Notes: generated by a model from the sequence alone, not told the origin. A DNA stretch of 64,000 nucleotides from Paracyclopina nana (GCA_019096065.1 JAGUCH010000002.1:3918501-3982500), one strand, 5' to 3'; positions 23,053 to 34,822 are shown, counted from the first letter of the stretch. Translations and numbers: made by a program.

Positions 23053-24944
23053 CTATTTCATTATTCCCTCAAATGCTGGTACAGGCGCTTTTTTGTCCAG
23101 AAGGCAAGGAAAGTTTTTCCATTGATCAAAAAGATAAATCCATTTGTTTAAGATCCATTTGCTACCCATCAACACTGGGCAACCCCCATGGGTTGACTCC
23201 TTTTCTAAATAACCGCTGCTATCCAAGTTCATCCAGAATGCCACCGAACCTTTTCTAGGCTCAATCAACATTTCTCGGTTTGGATACATGAATGCAGTTC
23301 CCCCACCAGCTTTCACATCTTCTAGCCATCCCATGATGGTGGCAAGCATGTCACCTTTTAATCGAATAAAAAAATTATCATGTGTAAGCTTCACGTTGTG
23401 GTTCACATATCCGCCTGGATCATTATGGGTCTCACACAAACCACCAAGGCCATAGTTGGTTGTCTAAAAAAATATCACAGTTCAAATTGAATGATCAGAA
23501 TGATTGATATTTTGATTGTTACCTGGTACATTGATGATGACAGAGTACTAATAAGATTTAATTGAGTGGCCAGTTGAAGCTTTTTTGATAGCTTGAACAT
23601 GATTTGGTCTATGATGTTAAACTCTTGCAGTCTATTGTCAACTTCATAGGTCACCTCATCAAAAAAGCTACCGAATGCTTTGTCAGATGTGTAATTGGGA
23701 GGATGAGGGTATTTCACATCATTAAACCAATACTGCACAGTTTTATGTACTGTGATCTTCCTTTCCCCACTTCTGAATTCATTTTTTAACCCAGCAGAGT
23801 TTCCTATGCTAGTGTAACGTTTTCTTGACAAGTTGGGTATGGAAATTGTTTTCATATGATCAATTTCCTTTTCTGACAACAATTCATGATACACAACCCT
23901 ATAGGGCTCGTGCAGCATGACTTCAAGCTTAAAAGGGCCTAATTTTAGGTAGGGATCATGATGATGCAAAAAGTGGCAATGAGGAGCATGGGTGAAATTG
24001 CCCCATAGCTGACTCCTGCATGTTCTTTGCATCAAATCCTCCTTTCCGTAGCCTCTCACTCCAATCTCTTCACTGAATTCATCTCTTGTGTTGATTAAAT
24101 CAAGAGCCTTGATTCCTTTTGGCTGTTTCTTTGCTTTCTTCAAGTTCTCATCAATGATGTAGGGGTGAACTGAATAAATATGTCTTATTAATGGAACCAT
24201 TCAAAATAAGCGTTATGATTTCTTGCTACCTTTATAATCCACTCCGACCATTTTCCTAGACTTGATCAGTTGCTCATTATGTACCTTGACCAATTCAGCC
24301 CTAAATTTTTCCAAGATTGCCCCGAATCGCTGCTTTTCATCTGGCTTCTCATTGGCCAATTTAACTGCAGCTCTGAGGAAATCCACACTTGACGAGAAAA
24401 ACTTGAAGTAAAAGGCTGAATAGGCCATATTGATCAAGTCTCCAACTTGAATGACATTGGCAGGTCCACACTCATGAATGCTTTTATACTTCAAGCAGCC
24501 TTTTGCTAAATAAGAAGCATCCAAATTGTAAGTGCCTTGTAATTGAACGAGACCTTTGTATGCTCCCTCCAGATCGTCGGGTGTAGCAAATTCCAAGTCC
24601 AAGTTTTGTATGGATTCGTTAGCCTTTTTGATGTATTTTGTTTCGTAATTGGCACATTCAGTAAATGCATGGGTCGCCCTCAAAATTAGAGTGGCTGTGA
24701 TGGGAAGCTCGTGATCGAGCTTTCTCTGCTTTGACAGCTCCAATTCTTTGGCAAAAAAGGTTCTCAGCTCATCCAAATTATCCTTGAGCACTTTCAATGA
24801 CTTGTAGATTTTCAGATCATTTATGAAATTGCCCTTGTTCACTTCAAAGTTTTCAAACACTTTGAAGTCGTACGGCGATGGTGACTGATCGGCAGATCCA
24901 CTAGAATGTAGAATGCACAAAAGCAGTAATTTGATTAGAGCCAT
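23053..24944 (-). CDS. Prolyl 4-hydroxylase alpha subunit-like, paralog 1
   Basis: Exons 24230-24944, 23523-24169 and 23053-23463 (minus strand) give 590 aa. A signal peptide (MALIKLLLLCILHSSGSADQ) is followed by the P4HA N-terminal region (FENFEVNKGNFINDLKIYKS), a helical peptide-substrate (TPR-like) region and the C-terminal 2-oxoglutarate/Fe(II) dioxygenase domain. The metal ligands are His467 and Asp469 in ETHNDPGGY and a distal His near 546 in STHGGCPVLMGSK, whose Lys would bind 2-oxoglutarate. Such enzymes hydroxylate proline in collagen-like proteins in the ER with PDI; that is family knowledge. The ATG at 24944 was preferred because the codon before it is GTG. It is tandem with a second copy upstream (25191-27114), and arthropods often carry clusters of these genes. 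Confidence 0.88.
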
Positions 24945-25190
24945 CACGTAATGCTTGAATATAGTAGACTACTACTGGCAATAGACAATTGTGTACACAG
25001 CAAATTTCTCCAAAAAAATCACTCATGTGGATCATACCATCATAAGCTTGGTAGTGGTCCGATTTCTTGCGATAGAAGCTCATCATACCTGCAAATGTTG
25101 GATGTTGAAAGGTTGCGTGATTTCAAAAGATTTGTTCCGCTAGTTGCTGAGTCTCAGCGAGTTTTGCTAACTTCGTTTATTCAAGAAATA

Positions 25191-27114
25191 TCAGCTTGTA
25201 ATTCTAGTGCTCTCAAAATCAGTGACGCCTGTAAAATGAGGTATGGCATCCTTCTCCTCAAGTAAGCACGGAAACTTTTTCCATTGGTTGAACGCATGAA
25301 TCCATTTGTTCACAATCCATTTGCTCCCCATCAATACTGGGCAGCCTCCATGGATTGACTCTATTTCAATTTTATGATTTGCCTTCAGGTCCATCCAAAA
25401 GGCTATGGAACCTTTCCTAGGTTCAACAAGCATTTCTTTGTAGGGGAACATGAATCCCGTTCCACCGCCAGCTTTGACATCGTCTAGCCATCCCATGACT
25501 GTGGCCATCATATCACCTGTCATGCGAATATAATTGTTCTTGGCATCGACAAGCTTATTCTCCATAGTATAGCCCCCTGGATCAGTATGGGTTTCGCATA
25601 GTCCACCCAAGCCATAATTGGTTGTCTACAGAACATTTCGCTGTGATTCAAACGACAGATGATCTTGAAGAGCAGATATTTACCTGATATCTTGATGATG
25701 AAAATGACTGAACAATATTCATGTTTGTGGCCAATTCAAGCTTCCGCGAAAGCTTGTACATGATGGGGTCTACTATGTTGATCGCTTGAAAGTTGTCTGG
25801 AAGTTCATAATCGATGTCAAATAACATCGCTCCTTGAGGATTAGGTGAGTGCAGCTCAACTTTAGATTCACCAACTGACTCGACATCATGAAACCAATAT
25901 TGAACAGTTTTGGACACAGTGTACACTCGTTCTCCAGAAGTGAATTCAGACTTGATGCCAAGCATGTTGGACACTTCTGGACCTCTCACTCTTGATAAGT
26001 TGGGCAAAGATATGGCTTTCATGTGATCCATTTCTTTTTCAGTGAAAATCTCATGGATGAGCACTCTATAGGGCTGATGCAATAGCACCTCAAGCTTGAA
26101 AGGAGCCAACCTTAGGAACGGGTCGTGATGGTGCAAAAAATGACACTTTGGAGCCCAATTAGTGAAGTTGCCACGGATGTTTTGGTTACACGTGCGTTGT
26201 AAAGCATCCTCTCTTCCAAATCCTCTTTGAGTCTCCTCACCTCCGCTACCAATTCTTTGGAACCATTCCACGGATTGCAGTTGTTTGGGCTGCTTTTTCT
26301 TCCTCTCCAAATTCTCATCAACAAGGTAGGGGTGCACTAAAATAGCAAAAATTAGCGACAAAGTCATCTTTTGCTCCGAAAAAATCTTACCTTTGAAATC
26401 GCTACCCACTCTCTTTTTTCGTTTCATTACCAAGGTATTGTGACTTTTGATCAAGCTTTTTTTCAGTTTCATGAGGTGGGGTTTTAACTGTTTCATCGAT
26501 TCAGGTTGCAGCTCACCCAGCTTGAAAGCTGCTTTCAATGAATCAATGCTGAGATCCCACCTGTTCATGTCTGATGCTATCACAGCCATGTTACTCAAAT
26601 CTGATACATCAAAAGGCTTGACACCATTGTCACAACCTATAACAGACCCTTTGTATGTCATTTTATTCTGACTCATACTGTACAGGTCAAGCTGGTACGT
26701 TTCAGCAAGTTGAAGTAATCCTTTATAAGAGGCAACGAAGTCAGCCTCAGTGGCAAAATCCTTGCCTAGTCCAGTCAGCTTATTTTTTGTTTCGTTAAAT
26801 CTGACTATTTCTAACTTGGCTGCACTTTGAAGGTGAAGCAGATTTTGGAGCGTTTGCTTCGATCGTATTGGGGCCAAAGGATTCTTGGTTTGTTTTTTCA
26901 TGAATTCCAATTCGTCATGGTAAAAATTCCTAAGTTTAGTTAGCTTGGTATGGGTTTCTTGCAACGCTGTAAAGACTTGCATATCTTCTATGAAATTTTG
27001 TTTGTTCACTTCAAAGTTTTCAAACAAAAGAAACTCATAATTGTTTGAAGTTTGATCTGACACCGAAAAGTTGAAAGAAGAGCCAAGCAGAACAATTATT
27101 GACACAAGCCTCAT
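25191..27114 (-). CDS. Prolyl 4-hydroxylase alpha subunit-like, paralog 2
   Basis: Exons 26391-27114, 25684-26336 and 25191-25625 (minus strand) give 603 aa. The start at 27114 gives a good signal peptide (MRLVSIIVLLGSSFNFSVSD). Domain order and intron positions equal those of paralog 1: N-terminal P4HA region, substrate-binding helices, then the dioxygenase with ETHTDPGGY (His and Asp ligands) and SI-HGGCPVLMGSKW (distal His, Lys). HHHDPFLRLAPFKLEVLLHQ is shared almost word for word with paralog 1, while the N-terminal halves have diverged, as expected for paralogs with different substrates. The C-terminus is about a dozen residues longer than in paralog 1. ER lumen, collagen-type proline hydroxylation by family. 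Confidence 0.88.
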
Positions 27115-27560
27115 ATTGTTTTGATGGTGAAGGTTGTACACACACAATCAGACTCAAAAACTAGTTATTTACACAGCAGAATTTCTAGACCGAAATGGGT
27201 GATTCAGGTGAAGGAGATGCCTGAACCACTTGAGTTGCAAATAGGGCTTTTTTTATTAATTAGCATTAGAATCGTCCATTGTGAGCTCTGCTTGCGTCAG
27301 ATCTCATGAGGTCACATGTTGATAGCACAAAGTTATGGATAATTTTGCAGAGCCAAAAAATTATCTCTACCATGCTAAGCAAGCTCATGCCAGTGAAGAG
27401 TCCCAGATTTCCTCCTAAAAAAGACGAATTAATTTCCTCTATTCGCAATTCTCATCTCACAATTTTTTACCTATGACAGCCACTTTGTCAGGAAACTTGA
27501 CTCTGACATCTTGGACAATTTTCATGGCAGTATCTTTAGCCAATTCCAGCGAGACATAAT

Positions 27561-27601
27561 AGCCCGATTTCATATCACGTAAAAAAGCTAAGCTAAGGTG
27601 A
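27561..27601 (+). repeat. Harbinger left terminal inverted repeat
   Basis: It begins AGCCCGATTTCATATCACGT and is identical over 41 bp to the reverse complement of 31453-31493. The following 100 bp repeat AAGCTAAG and AAGCTAGG several times. Confidence 0.93.
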
Positions 27602-27772
27602 CAAAAGTCAAGCTAAGGTATGGCTTTCAGCAATGTTGCTTATAAATGTTAAGCTAGGTTGCCGAGGAAGCCAAGCTAGGTTGCCTAGGAAGCTAAGCTA
27701 AGTTGTCAGCTGCATTTCAAGTTAAGCTCATATAAGTCAGTATTCAGCTGCTACAGTTGGGAGGTTTGCAAA

Positions 27773-28912
27773 ATGGAGCTTCAGAAATTGAGTGAATTGG
27801 ATAAGCTAGATGACATTGAAGACTTCGAAGATTTGGAAGGCTTGGACATGCAAGAAAGTAATGAGGCAGTTGAGCGACGAATTTTTAGAGATCAAGAGAA
27901 TCCATTGGAGTTTTTTTGTGAAAAGGAGTTCAAATCTCATTTTGGCTTTAAGAAAGATGGTTTTGTTCAACTTCTTAGCATATTTGGCCCTCAACTAGTA
28001 CACCAACGTAAACGAAGAGATCCACCAGTGTCTGAGCTTTTGCAACTAGCAACATTTTTGAGCTTCCTACGGTCAAATTCATTCCTGAGGTGTGTGTCCA
28101 TCCAAAATGTCATTCAATTGAGCGTTCCTACTGTCTGTAGGATTGTCAATAAAGTGGCCAAAGTCATTGCAAGCTACTCAAGTACTTATGTCACTTTTCC
28201 AAATGAAGACGAGCAAAAATTGATTGCAAGCCGTTTTTTTGATGAATACAAGCTTCCAGGTATAATTGGCATCATTGATGGATCGCTCATAAAGATTTCA
28301 AAGCCCAAGTTTATTGAAAAAGTTTTGCAAAATAAGTTTTACTGCAGAAAAGGCTATTTTGCATGGAATAGTGTTGCAGTGGTAGATGACCAGAAGAAAA
28401 TTCGTTGGTTTATGTGCAAAAGTCCTGGTACTAGTCATGATTCCAGGATTTATAATGAATCCAGTTTGAAGGCTCTTCTTGAATCCAAATTCAATGTGAA
28501 GAACCCAAGATTCTTGATTGGTGATGAAGGCTTCCAAAACCAAAAAACACTCATGGTTCCTATTAGAAAAGACCGAATTCGTAATGAAAGTGAAAAAAAG
28601 TTCAATGATACCTTAAAAAAAGCTAGAGTTGGTGTTGAGCATGCATTTGGATTATGGAAGATGAGGTTCCCAGCCCTTTTGAGTGGTCTTAGGAAAGAGA
28701 CTCAAGAAAATAGCCAAGCAACTATTTATGCAAGTGTTGTCCTTCATAACATTGCCATCACTTTGAATGAGGAGCCATCATTACCCGAAGATGATTTAGA
28801 AATGATTGATAACTTTGAAAGATACTTGAGGGACAGTCAAACTGTTTCAGATCCTGTTGATGATGAAAACAAGTTTTTTCGTAAGCTCATGATTGAAAGA
28901 CATTTTACCTAA
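27773..28912 (+). CDS. Harbinger DDE transposase (DDE_Tnp_4)
   Basis: A single-exon frame of 379 aa. It carries an N-terminal helix-turn-helix-like region, then the RNase H-fold nuclease: first Asp in GIIDGSLIKI, second Asp in GTSHDSRIYNES, and the catalytic Glu in ARVGVEHAFGLWKMRF. FLIGDEGF is a further family motif. All three acidic residues are present and there is no stop or frame break, so the enzyme could be active. It needs its Myb-like partner for nuclear import and end binding in studied Harbinger systems. It lies close to the left TIR. Confidence 0.93.
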   Translation: MELQKLSELDKLDDIEDFEDLEGLDMQESNEAVERRIFRDQENPLEFFCEKEFKSHFGFKKDGFVQLLSIFGPQLVHQRKRRDPPVSELLQLATFLSFLRSNSFLRCVSIQNVIQLSVPTVCRIVNKVAKVIASYSSTYVTFPNEDEQKLIASRFFDEYKLPGIIGIIDGSLIKISKPKFIEKVLQNKFYCRKGYFAWNSVAVVDDQKKIRWFMCKSPGTSHDSRIYNESSLKALLESKFNVKNPRFLIGDEGFQNQKTLMVPIRKDRIRNESEKKFNDTLKKARVGVEHAFGLWKMRFPALLSGLRKETQENSQATIYASVVLHNIAITLNEEPSLPEDDLEMIDNFERYLRDSQTVSDPVDDENKFFRKLMIERHFT

Positions 28913-29036
28913 AATAAAAAAGATCACTTGATTTTAGTGATATCTGGATTTGTATTGATATCTCAACATAAGAACAACATAAAATAATTGACTACAGATA
29001 GACTACAAAAAATTATTAAATGCAGTGTAGAGATGA

Positions 29037-31068
29037 CTAGAATAAGGTGCTGTCATTTCCATTTTTGTTACCGCTGCTGCCCATGAACACATCACCTGAG
29101 CCTAAAATAAAAAATAAGAATGCAGTCATATATTGAAAGAGTACCAACGTTTTAGGACCTTCCAAAGCAAAAACTTAAGTGTAGTGCATGGCGGATTAGA
29201 GGCATTTGTTAGAGCATATCAAAGAATGTCAATGCAAAATTTCATCTGGATCGGAGGTCTCTAAGGAGGTGGCTGATTTTTCTCCTTAGCTTAACTGATT
29301 TTCCTCACTTTCAGTAAGGCAGCCTCCAATCCGGATGAAAATTGGCATGAAGATATAAGCGCACAAAGTGCCTTGCTTTCCTTATAGAAATGTTTATGAG
29401 AACAAGCTATCGTAACAAGCAAAAGTTAGAGATTATCAAGCAGCATACCACTGATCTCAGAAAATGTCATGGAATTGAGCCTTCTCACTGATGATGTTGA
29501 ATTATTCCTGGCAATATGCTTTGACTCAGGTAATGGGGGCATTAGAGCTCTTTGTTGAGCTTCTGCCACCTCAAGTGCCATCAGGTTTTTTTCATGTTTA
29601 AGTCTTGATGCCATGAGCTCTTTTTCGTGTGAAAGTCTCAAAGCAAGGAGCTCTCTCTCATGGGCCAACTGAAGACAAGAAAGCTCTGCCTTATTCTTTG
29701 CTTCTACTAAGTAGGCCTTTTTAATTTCCATATCAACTTCATGAGCATCTCTAGCAAGGACCTCTTCATAGTATGATTTTTGCTCAAAATAGGCCTGTGA
29801 CGATCGTCCTGGCTTGTTTGAAGCATTGCCACGTCCAACTGGAAAAAATAAAAAAAATTAAACCAAATTTTTCTAGTCTGGCTCAGCTGATCAGCCAATC
29901 AAATTGCCTCTCGTGATCACGAGACAAGTTTTGTGTGCGACGCGGGATTTCTCCTCATATGCATAAGACGAACGAAACAAAGTTAAGCAGGCCTGCTGCT
30001 GCAGCCTCATTTCGGACCATATGTACTTGCGGAGAAATCCCGTGCGCTAAATGCCGATTGTGAAACATCCCCTTTGCTTACTTGCTCCTACTCTTGGCCT
30101 GACAGGTTCAGGTTGAGTAGCATAAGAGGCATTTTGCATTTGAGCATCATTTTCGCCACCATCATTTTCATCACTGCCTTGGCCATTTCTGTCTGGCTGC
30201 TCAGCCTGCTGTCCACCAATGTTTTCCATAATACCTGAAATGTTGTGTTTAGTGGTGTATAATGACCATTAGATTATACAAGGACATTTCATACCATTGG
30301 CCACAATTATCGAAGTGCTGGTCTCCCTGACAACAACGCCATCAGTGGCAACTGCATCCTGCTCATCATCTAAATCAGGGATTCCATCATCTTCGCCAGC
30401 ACTGACTGCGCCTCTCTTTAAAAAATAAAGAATTCATTTACAAATGCAACAAATAATTTAATATAAAATTATGCTACCACATCAGTGACTACATCAAGAG
30501 TAGCAGCAGATCTAGCCTGGTCTTGCATGGCATCATTACGAATGGTCTCTTGTTGAGTTTGACTTTTATCCATTTCGGTAGCTGCCTTCTTGCTAGGACC
30601 TGCTACATTCAGAAAATTGTCTGTTTCATAGGGCGTTTCATATGACATATTTGGTTCGCACATATCACATAGTTGCTGTGTCTCTTGGACTGTCATTTGC
30701 TCGGTAGTTCCAGGGCCCCCACCAGTCTTCTTTTCACTTTGCTTGATATCACTTCTTTTTTTCTTTAAAAACTGCTTCCTAAAAGTGTAATAAAAGTGTA
30801 AATTATCCAGAAATTTAAATATTAGAAGTGCACAGCTAAAGTTGGCCAGTAAGAAACATAAGCATTAAAAAATAACATACCTGTTAGAATACATTTTTGA
30901 AAGTTGCTTTCCTGTCGTTGGTTCGCCTGTTTCTTTTGTATATTCAATAGCAATTTTCTTCCATTTCTCGCTAATTTCGCGTGGATTCTTTTCTGAGAAA
31001 ATGTGGTATTTTTTTGCGAGCTCCACCAAAATTTCGAATTGGGCAGAGGTGTCTTTTTTACGAGCCAT
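29037..31068 (-). CDS. Harbinger Myb/SANT-like accessory protein
   Basis: Six exons on the minus strand (30881-31068, 30478-30778, 30295-30415, 30082-30234, 29449-29838, 29037-29101) join in phase to 405 aa. The N-terminus is a Myb/SANT-like DNA-binding domain with spaced aromatic residues (ISEKWKKIAIEYTKETGEP). A long acidic, Gln-rich linker follows. Exon 5 has a coiled coil with repeated HEKELMA-type heptads, fit for dimerisation or transposase binding, and the last exon is a short Gly/Ser tail. The role, recognition of transposon ends and transposase import, is inferred from known Harbinger pairs. Introns use GT-AG sites. Confidence 0.85.
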
Positions 31069-31452
31069 TTAGCCTGTTTTATTTCGTATCATAGAGTGAA
31101 TTACTTTATTCATTATGCTGGTTTACTTACACAAAAACTTGATGAGCCTGAAGGAAATCCTCGAGATTAAAAATTCGACGTTGCTGCTTCTGCTGCTGCA
31201 ACTTCAGCTGACCGGCACGCAGATTATGGGGTCAAAACTGAACACGGCAGTAGCACGCCGAACGTACTTTCATACTTGAAATTTATTGCTTAGAAGCCAA
31301 GCAAAGCTTCATGAAATCCCTTTATCAGCTAAGCAAAGGTAATCGACCGAGCTTTGCTTTTTATAGCTAACTTCAACTACATTGATTGAAGCAAAGTAAG
31401 ATGTTTACTACAATGGAATATGAAACCGCTAGCTTAGCTTACCTTCACTGTT

Positions 31453-31493
31453 TCACCTTAGCTTAGCTTTTTTACGTGATATGAAATCGGGCT
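31453..31493 (-). repeat. Harbinger right terminal inverted repeat
   Basis: Mirror copy of the left repeat, 41 bp without mismatch, ending in GAAATCGGGCT and followed by the target duplicate AAT (31494-31496). Subterminal copies of AGCTAAG and AAGCAAAG lie at about 31280-31450. Confidence 0.93.
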
Positions 31494-32204
31494 AATGCCA
31501 AGTTTTCGAGCCCAAGTAAACGCAAAGGCCCGATCGATCAGAAAAGTTAGCATTAATCTGGTTTTTGAGTCCATTCACCTCCATAGCCTCTCTCATGGCT
31601 TCATGATTGGAGTTTGTCAGTTTCTTGTTAGAGTAAGCCCTTCCAAATTCCTTGTCATCCTCACATTCATCAGCAATGGTTTCTTCATTGGGAGCAAGCC
31701 TCTCTTCAGTAGCAATGGACAAACTGTTGCAGCTTGGAAGGCATTTGCAAAAGTTTGCTTTGTGGCTTGAGTTGCCGAGAGCCACCTTGAAAAAGCACCT
31801 GTTTTGAAAATGGTCACAAAAGGGGACATTTTCCTGGTCCTGCATCAGCAGGGAAACTTGGGGCATATTCCATGGGATGCAATGTGCACATTTTTGCAGA
31901 GCATATTCCATCATGCATTCGTACTCACATTTTGATTGTGAGTAATTTCTAAACATTAAAAGTCCCTGACTTTCATCCTCAAACCTGCATGCTCTTTTCT
32001 CAATGGGCACGTCTCTCAGGTTTTCAGAGGCTTCCGCAATGAGAGGAGTCATTTTGATGGAATTCATGTCTCCCACTCTTAGCAGAGTTTGCGTGAAAAA
32101 GACGGCAAAAGGATCCTGGTATTCGTTCATAGACAAGAAAAACCACTCTTCATCATAAGGCTCATGATAGGGATAGTGAAGCTCTTCACTATGCAGATCT
32201 AATA

Positions 32205-32449
32205 TGTAGTAGGTCGAGATATACTACTGTGACTTATCAAGCCACTACTCGTATCTAGGCTACGTCAAGCGGGGACGGGCCTGGAGGCTAGCAGAGGTCA
32301 GTCTTTGGGCCGCAGACAACACGTGTCAATGCGGTGAATTTATTTCCTTTACTGATGATCCCACTATACTACTCGTTATACTACCGCGCGCCCGAGGCGA
32401 GCGCGCGCAGCGAGCGGTCGACCCGTAGGCCGACACGCTCCCTGCTACA
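32205..32449 (-). repeat. 3' LTR
   Basis: Starts TGTAGTAGGTCGAGATATAC and ends GCTCCCTGCTACA in plus-strand reading; 245 bp. It contains a GC-rich CGCGCG block near 32385-32412. On the element's own strand the bases just before it include a short purine-rich tract (GTGGGGTGA), a possible polypurine tract. Confidence 0.93.
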
Positions 32450-32467
32450 TCACCCCACGCTAGAAGG

Positions 32468-34793
32468 TTACTGTGTCCTCGCAGTGACGGGTTGAGTCAG
32501 GTCTAGCAGGGAGCCCCGAGGGGGACCCTCCATGGCGGGAGCGCTGGGCTGGGACCCATTCGCGTCAACCGCGCGTGCCTGGGGAAATGTCTGCTGCAGG
32601 ACCCCGTATAGATCCGTGTATTGCTGGTGAATCGTACGGATCTGGGCCTGGAGGTCCTGATATGCTTGGGTCTCCTTGTCGGGCCGCGTCCACCGGCGGA
32701 GAGCCTTGAGGGGCGATGTCGACTTGTCCGGGGCATCCAAAGGGTCTTTCTCTCCCGTTTCCGAACCATCTTGCACGGTGAAGTCGCTGAGCTCGGTGGC
32801 CGCTCGTTCTCGGTGGTCTCGCTTCCAGCGGGGTCGGCGCCGGAAATCCGGGTGGCCGTCATCCTCATCGTCGTCGCCAGGGAACAAGGGTCCGTCGTTA
32901 CCCAGGTTGGCTACCATGCGCCAGGGGAGTTCGACAGCCATGAAGGCAGTGTGCCACAGGCCATACATCAACCACCACCCAAGCCCCCGGCGGCGATACA
33001 GGATAATCATACGGATGATAGAGCCTAGGATGATCTTGATGAGGCCCAGGATCACCAAACCTCCGGTCATGTAGCTCCAGTATTTTCCCACGGTCGAAAA
33101 GAAAGGGATGAGGGCGTTGCCCACCTGGTCAACCATCATGTCGATGTCGTCCTCGGACCAGAGGGTGGTGGCCCCCGATCCGCGTGCGAAGCTGTTCCTC
33201 AGGACGTTGGACGTCAGAGTGGTGACCACGGCCTCGCGCGCGTGGTACAGCTGCAGGTAGAGGGCGTGCTCGGCCTGCTGCTGGGCGGAGTAGATACCGC
33301 CTCCTAGGCCCCGACCAATCTCGTAGGGGCGTCCATGTTGTCGATCGGAGGTGGGGTCCAATTGCGACGGCGGCGTGCAGGAGTGGATGCTAGGAGTAGC
33401 GCACATCCAGTGTCCCTGGATCCTCCACTTCACAGGCGTGATGGCGTCGCAGGGTATGATGCTGGGCCGGTCCACCAAGATGAAGGAGAGGGGATCCGCG
33501 AACCGGGAATGGTTCCCGACCAACACAGGGATCTCCTGCGTGCAGTTAGGGAAGGCACGCGTCATGGCCTGCATCGGGTAGCAGCTGGTGATGTAGGCAA
33601 CCGCCCCAGCCCGGGTGACCAAATGGCCGGGCCCGTGGGAGTCGAGCGTGGCGTAGGAGGACCCACCGCTGGCCATGTCCTGCAGCTTGGTGTGCAGGAT
33701 GCTCCGCTCATTCTTGCAGATGAGGTCCTGCAGGAATTTGAACCGGTCGTCGAGATGCAGGGCGTGCTCGGCGTGCAGGAAAGCCAGTTGGGTCTGCACG
33801 TGAGCGTGGTGGACCTCTTCCGTCAGGTGGGTTGACGCGGCGATGGGAGCTTCGCCCGGGCGGAGAAGGACGACTGCAAAGTCCCTCAGCTGAGTCCGGA
33901 AGACCCGCCGCTGGCAGGTCGACTGGACCCCTTAAGGACGAATCCTGCGTACCGGGATTCCTCCTCGCGGGCAACCAGGAGCAGATCCCCACCTGACCTA
34001 ACATGGTGGAGTTCTGGTGCGGGTATAGTGAAGCGGGCCCTTGATAGACCTCAGAGGTCTCTTCCATGCAGGTGGTGTCATGAGCTTCCCATACCATGGT
34101 GCCTTCGAGCGTGTCGTGGACGATCTTGTCCCGGTAATTGGCCACGATGTGATTATCGAACACCACTCGTCCAGAGCTGGTGTGTAATTTTCCATAGACA
34201 GCGGTGACAAGGGCGTCGATCCGGGTCTGCTCGTAAGAGCGGTGATACATGACACCGTTGTGGCTGAATGACATGGTCCTGCATCGGTGGTCTCCGTCAA
34301 GGCCTCCTCGAGAGAAGTAAGCCAGGTTGGCGGGCACGTTGAGGGTCACATTCACCCGTTGGCCCTCGACGATCAGGTAGCCCCGTTCCACCGCCTTGCG
34401 GCAGGCCTGGGGCGACACGGTATAGGGCTGGTGGTAAGCAACGATCTGAGTCCCGTAGCTGACGCTGTCGAATCCGCATCTGGTCACTTCGCGGGTCAGG
34501 GTCACGTGGCAACGGTGGGCGGCGATGGGTTTGGTCGTCGCAGTCTGCAGCACCTGCACGGTGATGTTGACAGCCGATTCATAGGTGGTGCCGATATCAT
34601 CGCATTCGTCCGGGTCATTCAAGTCGACGCTCTCGTGGGTTGATTTTGGTGACTCGCAGTCAAACACCGTGAAGGTGGCAGCCGGGTCTTCAGGTGGTCC
34701 GTCTCCTCCTTCCTGTAGAGCAGGTTGAGGCCGGGGTTGTGCGCTCGGCACCTCGAGTAGTAGAGTGAACGTCATCAGTATTGTGAAGTACAT
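32468..34793 (-). pseudogene. env: env-like glycoprotein gene with one frame break
   Basis: Two overlapping frames on the minus strand. The upstream part starts at ATG 34793 with a signal peptide and carries a Cys-rich ectodomain up to about 33930, where the frame changes. The downstream part continues to a stop at 32468 and holds a hydrophobic membrane anchor (near 33050) followed by basic residues and a long charged cytoplasmic tail. Layout, signal peptide, anchor and place after pol support an envelope glycoprotein. I cannot assign it to a known fusion-protein class from motifs alone. A strong 3' splice site lies 5 nt before the ATG. Whether the break is real or an assembly error cannot be told from the sequence. 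Confidence 0.75.
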
Positions 34794-34798
34794 TGCTT

Positions 34799-34822
34799 CT
34801 GGAAAAGAGAGTAAAGGAAACG
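34799..34822 (-). promoter_or_regulatory. 3' splice site for env subgenomic RNA
   Basis: On the minus strand a pyrimidine tract (TTTCCTTTACTCTCTTTTCC) ends in AG at 34799-34800, five nucleotides before the env ATG. This is the arrangement of a spliced env message in retroviruses and errantivirus-like elements. The matching donor is not proven; the GT after the ATG at 40270 is a candidate. Confidence 0.6.

Larger units (their letters stand above)
27561..31493. mobile_element. PIF/Harbinger DNA transposon, complete
   Basis: It has 41-bp perfect terminal inverted repeats (AGCCCGATTTCATATCACGT and onward), flanked by AAT on both sides (27558-27560 and 31494-31496), the 3-bp duplication expected of this superfamily. 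Inside are two genes on opposite strands: a DDE transposase (27773-28912, +) and a Myb/SANT-like partner (29037-31068, -), the standard Harbinger pair. Subterminal GCTAAG-type repeats near both ends are likely transposase or partner binding sites. Both genes are open, so the element may be autonomous. It sits in an exon of a DEG/ENaC gene. Confidence 0.92.
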
